The notes under the pieces: generated by a model | What the model saw: the letters and a program-made list of their open reading frames with translations, nothing else | The model's database searches: none | Told to the model about the DNA's origin: nothing | Shown here: one piece after another, positions 52,001 to 58,522 of the stretch | How the letters are laid out: each line of letters begins with the position of its first letter | How positions within the stretch are numbered: position 1 is the first letter of the stretch | DNA from: Streptomyces sp. R41 | Lineage (GTDB): Bacteria > Actinomycetota > Actinomycetes > Streptomycetales > Streptomycetaceae | Assembly (NCBI RefSeq): GCF_041053055.1 | Contig: NZ_CP163443.1 | Coordinates: forward strand, 3,100,001-3,164,000 | Length of the DNA: 64,000 bases | Reading direction: 5' to 3' | Made by a program: the position numbers and the translations under genes

Positions 52001-52656
52001 ATCCACCCGGCGTGCGAGGAACGGGGGGCGCGTTTGCGGGCCGCCTTGCCCTGGGCGGCGCGGTCCGCCGGGGTGACGGCGGTGCCGTTCTGGACCACGG
52101 CCGTCAGTTCCGCACGGCTCGGGCGACGTCGGCGGTGACGTCGCCGGAGAGGGTACGGGTGCTGCGGGCGGTGGCGTCCTTGGAGGCGCCCGCCGCGACG
52201 TCGCTCACCGTGACGACGACCGTGTCGAGGAGGTTGCCGTCCTTGTCGCGGAAGTCGACCTGGACGGCGTACGACTTCTCGGAGGAGGCGGAGTTGGTGA
52301 CGGTCACCTTGGCGGTGGAGCGCCCGCTGGAGTCGGTGGTGACGTGGCTGTCGAGATTCACATCGCCCTTGGCGTTCACGCCGTTCTTGAACTGGTCGAA
52401 CTTCCGGCCGGCCTCGGCGGTCGCGGAGGCCAGCGCTTCGCCGGCCGCGGACGCGGCGGACGCGGCTTTGGAGGCGGTGCTCGCTGGGGTGTTGTCGTCC
52501 GAGCAGCCGGTCAGGGGCGCGGCCAGGGCCGTCGTCGCGGCCGCCGCCAGGATCAGCCCTCGTATGCCGTGCCTGCCGTGCCTCTGCATGGGGTCTCCCG
52601 ACGTGCTCCTCGTTCGTTCTCCTCCGGAATCCGCTCGGTCTCAGTCAACGCTGTGA
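49087..52656 (+). CDS. Alpha/beta hydrolase-aminoglycoside phosphotransferase fusion with no proximal stop
   Basis: Residues 1-~235 are an alpha/beta hydrolase: VLLHGAGNGSKERLLPLLEE, LDFSGHGESTGE, nucleophile Ser in LVGFSMSGQTVADL and late His in LPDAEHMLGLW. Residues ~250-548 are an aminoglycoside-phosphotransferase-like kinase: catalytic HRDFHPGNVLF and metal-site VVDWVETSWGPADLDVAH. Homology ends near 50735. The frame then stays open to 52656, antisense through DUF2252 and a lipoprotein gene; those ~640 residues look like shadow translation. The native stop may have been lost through an indel (frame 3 stops at 50824), or the overlap may be real. Treat 49087-50735 as the functional part. 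Confidence 0.65.
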   Translation: MLSPFTYDHDGERLSCVSGGSDIDGDRGPATAVLLHGAGNGSKERLLPLLEEFVAHGCRGLALDFSGHGESTGELRELSLQRRFEQAVAVIDATAAAQAPLILVGFSMSGQTVADLAGHYGERVAALGLCAPAVYGAEAWPVPFGDGDSRFSEIIRTPGNWRRAPALGILRAYAGRAVLAVPGTDTVIPPAVTEAVTDALATDAQFTRFELPDAEHMLGLWFRDHPEDRQRFVDLVLTGLGDQGWTATRAWVAKRLPDGRTVRESTPLRGGWSSQMRRLTLDDGTGLVQRSFVKPFYRRHAPGLLTREASVLTLLAGHDAVPAPELYAVDATAEHCDHPTLLMSSLPGTVRLDEEDLERRLDLLARQLVRIHEVVPAERPRPYQPWTSPERVRTPAGAPWDRAVDVIRRDPPSYEGCFLHRDFHPGNVLFTGAGDTLRISGVVDWVETSWGPADLDVAHCSTALALLYGETYGLGFRERYEAHGGRQLADGADHLYWRLLDALAYSPDAEKVAVPWRELGRTDLTPEVLSGRLGAYVAGLLELYGYGGRPRSDARCRRDHSRHHGRAQCRVVGEVLVRVAQREVRDGAVEGVGAAEVPGDRDAVAGAGMGAGQRGAAQARVVLEPAGAHAADIRGALHVAQLTPVERPPLRPGHPAQEDVARRLQQPLTGDDAMALMDVRAAGQMVFEYGLSRLLDLQEQPVVRVPSGEQHDEAAGADAADADDLAGGVDEAVAVEEEAALLGERGAVVAEDLAERGRVGGSGRFQQGWVVDDAEASVDGLGEFAQRVQAGAAARAGEVRLGLLATAGGADQWEQLIGVDALMPDGQLALPGEPPYGRAVRARRGLRRTADLFLGVPVLAGRDRDARREPFDVPLEGAGKCLVEVLEVEEQGAFRRGVQAEVQQVRVAAELHHESGVRLGRQVGGHDGGGAAQERERRRRHPPVPDRQQLLEPVLALPFQHGDGVGALGGGDPPGVRGTGGAFAGRLALGGAVRRGDGGAVLDHGRQFRTARATSAVTSPERVRVLRAVASLEAPAATSLTVTTTVSRRLPSLSRKSTWTAYDFSEEAELVTVTLAVERPLESVVTWLSRFTSPLAFTPFLNWSNFRPASAVAEASASPAADAADAALEAVLAGVLSSEQPVRGAARAVVAAAARISPRMPCLPCLCMGSPDVLLVRSPPESARSQSTL
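50740..52098 (-). CDS. DUF2252 protein
   Basis: A 452-residue cytosolic protein with a kinase-like fold. RYGRMTASPFAFLRGAAAVM, VQLCGDAHLLNFGLYASPER and LFDLKDFDETFPGPFEWDVK are the DUF2252 signatures, with HxxN and D residues where kinase-like folds place their catalytic and metal ligands. The C-terminus keeps ALRYADQNLADHAALGAAVV. GTG start. The downstream neighbour of a lipoprotein gene by 5 bases. Its whole length is antisense to an open frame from the convergent kinase gene. Confidence 0.9.
   Translation of the reverse strand: MVQNGTAVTPADRAAQGKAARKRAPRSSHAGWIPAAERPDPVAVLERQGKDRLQELLPIRYGRMTASPFAFLRGAAAVMAADLAAQPHTGLMVQLCGDAHLLNFGLYASPERTLLFDLKDFDETFPGPFEWDVKRLAASVAVAARENGHPEEQVRRAAQAAAGAYRTAIRRLAGQGELAVWHERIDADQLLPLIRSARRRKQAESNLTRARRRTSLHTLGKLTETVDGRLRIVHDPPLLEPAGAPDTASLRKIFSDYRSTLSEERRLLLDRYRFVDAARKVVGVGSVGTRCFVVLLAGRDTDDRLFLQIKEAGKPVLEDHLPSGPYVHQGHRVVAGQRLLQAASDIFLGWMTGPEGRAFYWRQLRDMKGSADVGGMSPRRLQNYAGLCGTALARAHARSGDRVAIAGYLGGADTFDRAVADFALRYADQNLADHAALGAAVVAGVVPAAPGV
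52104..52589 (-). CDS. Secreted lipoprotein (FxLYD-like)
   Basis: A 161-residue lipoprotein. Signal peptide MQRHGRHGIRGLILAAAATT and lipobox PLTGC near residue 29, an Ala/Ser-rich linker, then a small beta domain (STAKVTVTNSASSEKSYAVQ, VDFRDKDGNLLDTVVVTVSD) resembling FxLYD-type extracytoplasmic domains. It precedes DUF2252 by 5 bases on the same strand, so the two are probably co-transcribed. Function unknown. Confidence 0.8.
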   Translation of the reverse strand: MQRHGRHGIRGLILAAAATTALAAPLTGCSDDNTPASTASKAASAASAAGEALASATAEAGRKFDQFKNGVNAKGDVNLDSHVTTDSSGRSTAKVTVTNSASSEKSYAVQVDFRDKDGNLLDTVVVTVSDVAAGASKDATARSTRTLSGDVTADVARAVRN

Positions 52657-52745
52657 GCAGGGCGTACGCATGCCGGGTACGGCGAATGGGTGACTGGCGC
52701 CCGCTACTGGTCGAGTATTCGAGAGGATGAGGAGCACTGGACATC

Positions 52746-53963
52746 GTGGGAGCGGCTGGAGGCGGAGTGGGCGGGAAGCTGCGGCGCATCGGGGTGGCGG
52801 AGCGGCGGGCCCGGCTCGCGCTGCGGCAGCGGCTCGCGGTCGCCGCGCGGGCGGCGCGTCCCGAGGAGGTCGCGGATTCGCTGGTCGCGCTGCACGGCAC
52901 CGATCCGGCGACGGTGTACCTGGCGGTGGGCGCGCGGCTGGCGGATGCCGGGAAGACGGTGGCGGAGGTGGACCGGGCGCTGTACGAGGTCCGGACCCTC
53001 GTCAGGATGCACGGCATGCGGCACACCGTTTTCGTGTTCCCCACCGAACTGGCCGCCGTGGTGCACGCCTCGACCGGGCTCGCCATCGCCGCGAAGGCCC
53101 GGGCCGGGCTGATCAAGGACATGGCCACCGGCAGCGACGGGCGGCTGACCGAGGAGTGGCTGGCGCAGGTCGAGGCGTCCGCGCTCGCCGCGCTGGCCCG
53201 GCGCGGGCAGGCCACGGTGAACGAACTCACCCGGGACGAACCGCGGTTGAAGGAACAGTTCACCTACGGCGCGGGCAAGAGCTACGAGAGTCCGCAAACC
53301 GTGTCGTCCCGCCTGATGCGGGTCCTCGGCGTCGAGGGCCGGGTGGTGCGCGGGCGGCCGATGGGGTCGTGGACGTCCAGCCAGTTCCGCTGGGCGGTCG
53401 CCCCGCCGCATCCCGAACTGCCAGCCGCCGAGGCGCAGTCCGAGATGCTGCGGCGTTGGCTCGCGGCGTGCGGGCCTGCCACGGAGGCGGATCTGAAGTG
53501 GTGGACGGGATGGAAGGTGACGGAGGTTCGGCGGGCGCTGGCCTCTGTCGGGGCGGTGGCCGTGTCGCTCGACGACGGGGTCACCGGGTACGTGACGGAC
53601 GGCGATCTCGAACCGGTCGCCGGCCCCTCCTCCCCCTGGGCCGCGCTGCTGCCCGGGCTCGATCCGACGGCCATGGGGTGGCAGGAGCGCGACTGGTACC
53701 TCACGCCGTCGCTGCGGCCCGTCCTCTTCGACGGCAGCGGGAATGTCGGGCCGACGGTCTGGTGGGACGGGCGGGTGGTCGGGGGGTGGGCTCAGCGGGG
53801 CGACGGTGAGGTGGTCTGGCGGCTGCTGGACCCGGAGGGACTCGGGCGGGACGCCCGCGACGCCATCTCCGAGGAGGCAGCGCGTCTGCAGGCGTGGCTG
53901 GGGACGACCCGGGTGACCCCACGCTTCCGGACACCACTGGAACGGGAGCTGTCGTCGGGGTGA
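52746..53963 (+). CDS. Winged-helix protein of the AlkZ-like (HTH_42) family
   Basis: About 405 residues. Conserved RRIGVAERRARLALRQRL, VADSLVALHGTDPATVYLAV, EVRTLVRMHGMRHTVFVFP and C-terminal RDWYLTPSLRPVLFDGSGNV identify the winged-helix family that includes DNA glycosylases such as AlkZ. Whether this one is a DNA repair enzyme is not certain. GTG 52767 (after GGAGGCGGA) is an alternative start. Divergent from the lipoprotein gene. A hairpin repeat follows the stop. Confidence 0.85.
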   Translation: MGAAGGGVGGKLRRIGVAERRARLALRQRLAVAARAARPEEVADSLVALHGTDPATVYLAVGARLADAGKTVAEVDRALYEVRTLVRMHGMRHTVFVFPTELAAVVHASTGLAIAAKARAGLIKDMATGSDGRLTEEWLAQVEASALAALARRGQATVNELTRDEPRLKEQFTYGAGKSYESPQTVSSRLMRVLGVEGRVVRGRPMGSWTSSQFRWAVAPPHPELPAAEAQSEMLRRWLAACGPATEADLKWWTGWKVTEVRRALASVGAVAVSLDDGVTGYVTDGDLEPVAGPSSPWAALLPGLDPTAMGWQERDWYLTPSLRPVLFDGSGNVGPTVWWDGRVVGGWAQRGDGEVVWRLLDPEGLGRDARDAISEEAARLQAWLGTTRVTPRFRTPLERELSSG

Positions 53964-53964
53964 G

Positions 53965-54109
53965 TTTTCCCGCCCCCTCCGCCCCTGCCCGACCCGTACC
54001 TGGGGGCCCAGGAGCGCCCCGTAAGGGGCGCGGGGAACTGCGCGGCAAGCCCCCACCACCCGCAGCCGAAAGGCTGGTACGGGACGGGTAGGGGCGGAGG
54101 GGGCGAAAC
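53965..54109. repeat. Modular GC-rich hairpin repeat, copy E (inverted pair)
   Basis: Arms at 53971-54000 and 54076-54105 are a 30-bp inverted repeat with two mismatches, starting CGCCCCCTCCGCCCC. Inside are GCGCCCCGTAAGGGGCGC, GGGGAACTGCGCG and AGCCGAAAGGCT modules. It lies between converging genes and can terminate both. Confidence 0.88.
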
Positions 54110-54137
54110 ACCGCCCTGGCGCCCCGCCCCCACCCGC

Positions 54138-54446
54138 TCAGCGCGAGTACCTCATCAACGCCCGCACCATGTGGCACGTGGTGTCCGACGGCGGGTGGAC
54201 GCCGATGAGTTCCGCGGTGCTGCGTATCTTCTCGTTGCGAGCCTGGTTCGGCATGTAGACACCGGAGTCGAGCAGAGCGATCGCAAGGCGCAGCGCCTTG
54301 AGCCGGCGATTGTGCGTGACATACCACTCGCGGGGACGCCCCGGCGGCAGCGGGCGCTTCTCCACGGGCTCGTACGGCAGGTCCAACAGGACCGCCCTCT
54401 TGGACGTGGACTGAGTCGGCAGCGGCTTCAGTGCGGCAGCGGGCAC
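54138..54446 (-). CDS. Conserved-looking basic protein (~102 residues)
   Basis: Core KRAVLLDLPYEPVEKRPLPP, REWYVTHNRRLKALRLAIAL, LDSGVYMPNQARNEKIRSTA and HPPSDTTCHMVRALMRYSR. Soluble, basic, helical; a nucleic-acid role is possible but not shown. GTG 54446 sits 6 bases after AGGAGG; ATG 54452 directly abuts it and is less likely. The open frame to 54596 looks unrelated. Divergent from the ArsC-like gene. No family name recognised. Confidence 0.75.
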   Translation of the reverse strand: MPAAALKPLPTQSTSKRAVLLDLPYEPVEKRPLPPGRPREWYVTHNRRLKALRLAIALLDSGVYMPNQARNEKIRSTAELIGVHPPSDTTCHMVRALMRYSR

Positions 54447-54610
54447 AGGCATCCTCCTGTCGCGGTCAGGGCCCCGTCCGGACCCCCCGGCGGCACCCTC
54501 GAACACTGCTTCTATTCTACTGCCGACCACTGACAAAAGCCGCTGGCCACAAGGGCTTTGGGGGTGCCGTGACACCAGCAGAAGAGGGTGTCTCACGTAA
54601 CGTGTGCGGC

Positions 54611-54970
54611 ATGGAGATCTGGATCAACCCCGCCTGTTCGAAGTGCCGCAGCGCCCTGAGCCTGCTCGACGCGGAGGGCGCCGACTACACGGTGCGCCGC
54701 TACCTGGAGGACGTACCGACCGAGGACGAGATCCGCGGCGTACTCGATCGCCTCGGACTCGAACCGTGGGACATCACACGGACCCAGGAAGCCGTCGCCA
54801 AGGAGCTGGGGCTCAAGGAGTGGGCCCGGGACGCCGGTTCGCGGGACCGGTGGATCACGGCACTGTCCGAGCACCCCAAGCTCATCCAGCGGCCGATCGT
54901 CACCGCGGACGACGGGACGGCGGTCGTGGCGCGCACGGATGAGGCGGTACGGGACGCATTGGCCCGTTAG
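54611..54970 (+). CDS. ArsC/Spx-family thioredoxin-fold protein
   Basis: A 119-residue protein starting MEIWINPACSKCRSALSLLD, with a CxxC in the first loop. YTVRRYLEDVPTEDEIRGVL and LIQRPIVTADDGTAVVART complete the ArsC-like fold. It may be an arsenate or general thiol reductase; no ars genes are near. TAACGT lies 7 bases before ATG with no ribosome site, so leaderless transcription is likely. Confidence 0.88.
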   Translation: MEIWINPACSKCRSALSLLDAEGADYTVRRYLEDVPTEDEIRGVLDRLGLEPWDITRTQEAVAKELGLKEWARDAGSRDRWITALSEHPKLIQRPIVTADDGTAVVARTDEAVRDALAR

Positions 54971-55117
54971 GCGCACCGGAAGCCCCGGAGTCCCCGACCG
55001 GAGTCGGCAACTCCCGTGTGACCTACCTTACTTCAGTGACTCCTGTAACTATTGAGTAACCCCGTTCGGTATCTCGTACATAGCGACGTACCGCTCCCCC
55101 TCACCCAGGAGGCGCGC

Positions 55118-55789
55118 ATGTCGCGTAGGAGAACTCTCAGCACCAAGAAGAAGCTCGCACTGCTGGTCAGCGCCGCGGCCGTGGCCGGAGGCGGGGCCTT
55201 CGCCCTGGCCGCCACCTCGAACGCGGCGTCGGTGCAGAACGCGCAGAGCTCGACGGTCTGCAAGGGCCTTGCCACCGCGCTCGGCAACAACCAGAAGTTC
55301 ATCGACGGCCAACGGGCCAAGCCCGACGCGCAGTCGGCGGCCCGGATCGCCAACCGCGAGGCCGTCATCGCACAGATCAAGGTCCAGCAGGAGGCGTCGG
55401 GCTGCACGGTCGGGGAGTCGGCTCAGGACTCCCAGGCCGGCACGCAGCCCGCGCAGTCGGCTCCGGCGGCGTCGGCTCCGGCGCAGTCCGCGCCCGCGCA
55501 GAGCGCACCCGCGGACAACGCCGGTGGCGGCGCTGCCACCGGCCAGCAGGTCTGTGCTGGTTCGACCGTCACGCTCTCCGGTGAGGGCGGCGCCCCGGCG
55601 GCGTCCAGCAACCAGTTCCCGGCCGGGACGAAACTCAAGGTCACGAACCTGGACAACAACAAGTCCACGACCGTGGAGGTCACCTCGGTCTCCGGCAGCT
55701 GCGTCCTGCTGAACAACGCGGCGTTCGAACAGGTCCGGGAGCCCGGCAAGTTCCTGATCCGCAAGGCCCGTATCGAGAAGGTGGGGTGA
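55118..55789 (+). CDS. Secreted double-psi-barrel-like protein
   Basis: A 223-residue protein. Signal sequence MSRRRTLSTKKKLALLVSAA and AAAVAGGGAFALAATSNAA. A helical part with Cys pair follows (VCKGLATALGNNQKFIDGQR, ASGCTV), then an Ala/Gln/Ser/Pro repeat linker (about 125-155). The C-terminal domain FPAGTKLKVTNLDNNKSTTV and GSCVLLNNAAFEQVREPG resembles the RlpA/DPBB barrel. Two Cys in that domain may bond. AGGAGG ribosome site. Probably cell-wall associated. Confidence 0.8.
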   Translation: MSRRRTLSTKKKLALLVSAAAVAGGGAFALAATSNAASVQNAQSSTVCKGLATALGNNQKFIDGQRAKPDAQSAARIANREAVIAQIKVQQEASGCTVGESAQDSQAGTQPAQSAPAASAPAQSAPAQSAPADNAGGGAATGQQVCAGSTVTLSGEGGAPAASSNQFPAGTKLKVTNLDNNKSTTVEVTSVSGSCVLLNNAAFEQVREPGKFLIRKARIEKVG

Positions 55790-55812
55790 CAGCCGGCAGT
55801 CCGGTACACCCT

Positions 55813-55854
55813 CGTCGGCCCTGTCGCTCCCCGCCGGGAGCAACAGGGCCGACG
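55813..55854 (+). terminator. Strong terminator after the DPBB-like gene
   Basis: A nested stem: 55813-55824 with 55843-55854 (12 bp), then GCTCCC-CGCC-GGGAGC inside, with one internal C/A mismatch. Confidence 0.88.
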
Positions 55855-56021
55855 CGTGAGAATTCGCCCGTATCGCGCTCACTCTCATCGCATACGAGCC
55901 GTCGCTCGGCGAAGCAGCGGGACCAACGGGATCGGCCCGGCCGCCGATCGCGGTCGCGAACGCTCTCGCGCAAACACTCCCGTTGGGAACGGGTGAGTGA
56001 GAACGGGCACACACAGCCCAG

Positions 56022-56059
56022 GTAACACGGGGTTCACATTCGGGCAATGATCGGGAAAT
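56022..56059 (+). promoter_or_regulatory. Possible GlnR site upstream of glnII
   Basis: GTAAC (56022), TTCAC (56033), GCAAT (56044) and GAAAT (56055) follow the same 11-base periodicity as the glnA box, but the two inner elements are weak matches. It is about 105 bases before the glnII start. Confidence 0.5.
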
Positions 56060-56161
56060 CGCCTGTTGACAGGCTGCCGGGCATCCCCAGCGGCGCCCCA
56101 GTGCCGCAGCGCCGCAGCACCCGCAAGTGCGACTGAAGACCCACCCCGAAGGATGTGGCCC

Positions 56162-57190
56162 GTGACCTTCAAGGCTGAGTACATCTGGATCGACGGCACC
56201 GAGCCGACGGCCAAGCTCCGTTCGAAGACGAAGATACTGGCCGACGACGCCAAGGGTGCCGAGCTGCCGATCTGGGGCTTCGACGGGTCCTCCACGAACC
56301 AGGCCGAGGGTCACGCCTCCGACCGCGTACTCAAGCCGGTCGCCACCTTCCCGGACCCGATCCGCGGCGGCGACGACGTGCTCGTCATGTGCGAGGTCCT
56401 GAACATCGACATGACGCCGCACGAGTCCAACACGCGTGCCGCGCTGGCCGAGGTCGCGGAGAAGTTCGCCACGCAGGAGCCGATCTTCGGCATCGAGCAG
56501 GAGTACACCTTCTTCGAGGGCGACCGCCCGCTCGGCTTCCCCGTCGGTGGCTTCCCGGCCGCGCAGGGTGGCTACTACTGCGGCGTCGGCTCCGACGAGA
56601 TCTTCGGCCGTGACGTCGTCGAGGCCCACCTGGAGAACTGCCTCAAGGCGGGTCTGGGCATCTCCGGCATCAACGCCGAGGTCATGCCCGGCCAGTGGGA
56701 GTTCCAGGTCGGCCCGCTGGCGCCGCTGGAGGTCTCCGACCAGCTGTGGGTGGCCCGCTGGCTGCTCTACCGCACCGCCGAGGACTTCAAGGTCTCCGCG
56801 ACCCTCGACCCGAAGCCGGTCAAGGGCGACTGGAACGGCGCGGGCGCGCACACCAACTTCTCCACCAAGGCGATGCGCGAGGGCTACGACGCGATCATCA
56901 CCGCGTGCGAGTCGCTGGGCGAGGGCTCCAAGCCGATGGACCACGTCAAGAACTACGGCGCGGGTATCGACGACCGTCTGACCGGTCTGCACGAGACCGC
57001 CCCGTGGAACGAGTACTCCTACGGCGTCTCCAACCGCGGCGCCTCGGTCCGTATCCCGTGGCAGGTCGAGAAGGACGGCAAGGGCTACATCGAGGACCGT
57101 CGCCCCAACGCCAACGTCGACCCGTACGTGGTGACGCGTCTGCTCGTCGACACCTGCTGCACCGCCCTGGAGAAGGCCGGCCAGGTCTGA
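56162..57190 (+). CDS. glnII: Glutamine synthetase type II GlnII
   Basis: The eukaryote-type, shorter glutamine synthetase found in streptomycetes, rhizobia and Frankia. It has 342 residues. MTFKAEYIWIDGTEPTAKLR starts it; LPIWGFDGSSTNQAEGHASD, EQEYTFFEGDRPLG, ISGINAEVMPGQWEFQVGP and GDWNGAGAHTNFSTKAMR are GSII signatures. It lacks the GSI adenylylation loop. GTG 56162 has GAAGGA 8 bases upstream. Likely under GlnR control and complementary to GlnA. Confidence 0.96.
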   Translation: MTFKAEYIWIDGTEPTAKLRSKTKILADDAKGAELPIWGFDGSSTNQAEGHASDRVLKPVATFPDPIRGGDDVLVMCEVLNIDMTPHESNTRAALAEVAEKFATQEPIFGIEQEYTFFEGDRPLGFPVGGFPAAQGGYYCGVGSDEIFGRDVVEAHLENCLKAGLGISGINAEVMPGQWEFQVGPLAPLEVSDQLWVARWLLYRTAEDFKVSATLDPKPVKGDWNGAGAHTNFSTKAMREGYDAIITACESLGEGSKPMDHVKNYGAGIDDRLTGLHETAPWNEYSYGVSNRGASVRIPWQVEKDGKGYIEDRRPNANVDPYVVTRLLVDTCCTALEKAGQV

Positions 57191-57209
57191 TCCGTCCTGC
57201 TTGAGTGAG

Positions 57210-57236
57210 GGGCGTCCACCGTCGCGGTGGGCGCCC
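57210..57236 (+). terminator. glnII terminator
   Basis: An 11-bp stem (57210-57220 with 57226-57236) with one T-G wobble and a GTCGC loop, then TCTC. It ends 8 bases before the promoter box of the next gene. Confidence 0.75.
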
Positions 57237-57243
57237 TCTCGCG

Positions 57244-57266
57244 TTGTCAGTGGCGCGTGCCATGGT
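57244..57266 (+). promoter_or_regulatory. TTGTCAGTGG-type leaderless promoter of the DUF6891 gene
   Basis: TTGTCAGTGG (57244-57253), 7 bases, CATGGT (57261-57266), 6 bases, ATG 57273. Box and all distances are identical to those before the WYL regulator gene at 30850. Confidence 0.65.
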
Positions 57267-57272
57267 GTGCCC

Positions 57273-58193
57273 ATGGAGATCGACGAGTCCCTCGCCATCA
57301 AGGTCGAGACGGAGAACTGGCAGACGCACGCGCGGATTTCGGCGGAGCAGCTGCGCGAGCTGGTGCGCCGGATCGGGGGCGAGGACGACCACTATCTGGT
57401 CGTGCAGCGGATACCGGATCTTCCCGACGTGTTCGCGCAGGTGTGGCACGAGGAGGGCGGGGACTACCGGCTGGAGCACCGGTCCGGCGAGGACGAGTTC
57501 TTCGGTACGAACCTCACGGACCCCGGCCGGGTGGCGGACCTCCTGACGGGCTGGGCGCTGCAGGAGGCCGGCTGGGGCGCGGGCGTCGCGTGGGAGCCGG
57601 TCGGCCTCGGGCCCCGGGAGGACGTTCCGGAGCTGCCGGACGAGGTGCGGCAGAAGGTCGAGGAGCGCGTGCGGACGCGGCTGCGCTGCGGCTACGACAG
57701 CCGGAAGGTGCTGGCCGAGATCGCCGAGGACCATCTGGTCGACGGCGACGACCGGCCGGTGTCGCGCGCTCAGGCGTCGCGGCTGGTGGACCGGTTGTGG
57801 CTGGACCGGCTGGCCGAACAGGAGACCTGGGAGGGCGTCACCGATCCGGAGCGGCTCACGCGCGCCTTCGAGACGCTGGAGGCGAGCGGCATCACAGCCC
57901 GGGAGAACTTCACCTGCTGCCGCGGGTGCGGCCTGGCGGAGATAGGCGCGGAACGGGAGGACGCGCGCGGTTTCGTCTTCTTCCACCAGCAGGTCACGGA
58001 GCACGCCGCCGACGGGTACGGACTCGCCCTCCACTACGGCGGGTTCGACGAATCGGCCCAGACCACGACGGCCGTCGGACACGAGATCGTCACCGCGCTC
58101 ACCACCGCCGGGCTGTCCACGGAGTGGGACGGGAATCCGGACAAGGCGATCGAGGTCACCTCGCTGACCTGGCACAAACGACTGGTGGGGTGA
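57273..58193 (+). CDS. DUF6891-type protein, unknown function
   Basis: A 306-residue acidic cytosolic protein. The N-terminal half contains DHYLVVQRIPDLPDVFAQVW; the C-terminal half has ENFTCCRGCGLAEIGAERED (a Cys cluster CCRGC) and FVFFHQQVTEHAADGYGLAL, which I associate with DUF6891. The Cys cluster may bind metal. The start is leaderless from a TTGTCAGTGG box; an upstream GTG frame to 57201 overlaps the terminator and is rejected. Confidence 0.78.
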   Translation: MEIDESLAIKVETENWQTHARISAEQLRELVRRIGGEDDHYLVVQRIPDLPDVFAQVWHEEGGDYRLEHRSGEDEFFGTNLTDPGRVADLLTGWALQEAGWGAGVAWEPVGLGPREDVPELPDEVRQKVEERVRTRLRCGYDSRKVLAEIAEDHLVDGDDRPVSRAQASRLVDRLWLDRLAEQETWEGVTDPERLTRAFETLEASGITARENFTCCRGCGLAEIGAEREDARGFVFFHQQVTEHAADGYGLALHYGGFDESAQTTTAVGHEIVTALTTAGLSTEWDGNPDKAIEVTSLTWHKRLVG

Positions 58194-58281
58194 GGTGCGC
58201 AACGCCAAGTTCACGCCAAGGAAGCGTCCGACCCGTGAGAGGAGTCTCCTGCCCGGCTCCGGCTTCTGCTTCAATGGGGTC

Positions 58282-58404
58282 ATGGCCAGCTTTCAGAAGT
58301 ACACCGCGACGGGTCGCCATGACCTCGAGCCCTTCTGGCCTTCCCGTCAGCACCACGACTTCGACCGGGTGTGTTGCCGCGCGATGAACGCGCCGGCCCT
58401 CTAA
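58282..58404 (+). CDS. Short ORF with Cys-Cys tract, probably the 5' part of a frameshifted small gene
   Basis: Forty residues: MASFQKYTATGRHDLEPFWP, SRQHHDFDRVCCRAMNAPAL, then TAA 58402-58404. A +1 shift at CTC-TAA-A continues as KAVHPGLRPARTTYVLDGPD and HELAVVDPPDELLARKS to TGA 58514-58516, with genome-typical codons and no start of its own. The ORF could be a leader peptide, half of a small gene broken by an indel, or the 0-frame part of a programmed +1 frameshift. TTCAAT 6 bases before ATG fits leaderless transcription. The wHTH gene starts 6 bases after 58516. Confidence 0.5.
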   Translation: MASFQKYTATGRHDLEPFWPSRQHHDFDRVCCRAMNAPAL

Positions 58405-58522
58405 AGCCGTACACCCCGGCCTTCGGCCAGCGCGCACGACGTACGTCCTCGACGGCCCCGACCACGAACTCGCGGTCGTCGACCCTCCCGACGAACTTCT
58501 CGCGCGAAAGAGCTGACCTCTC

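Noticed and set aside
52104..52656. The hydrolase-kinase reading frame as a genuine 1189-residue protein
   Set aside because: The last ~640 residues show no domain and mirror two well-supported genes on the other strand; the frame is reported, but the extra length is not accepted as functional.
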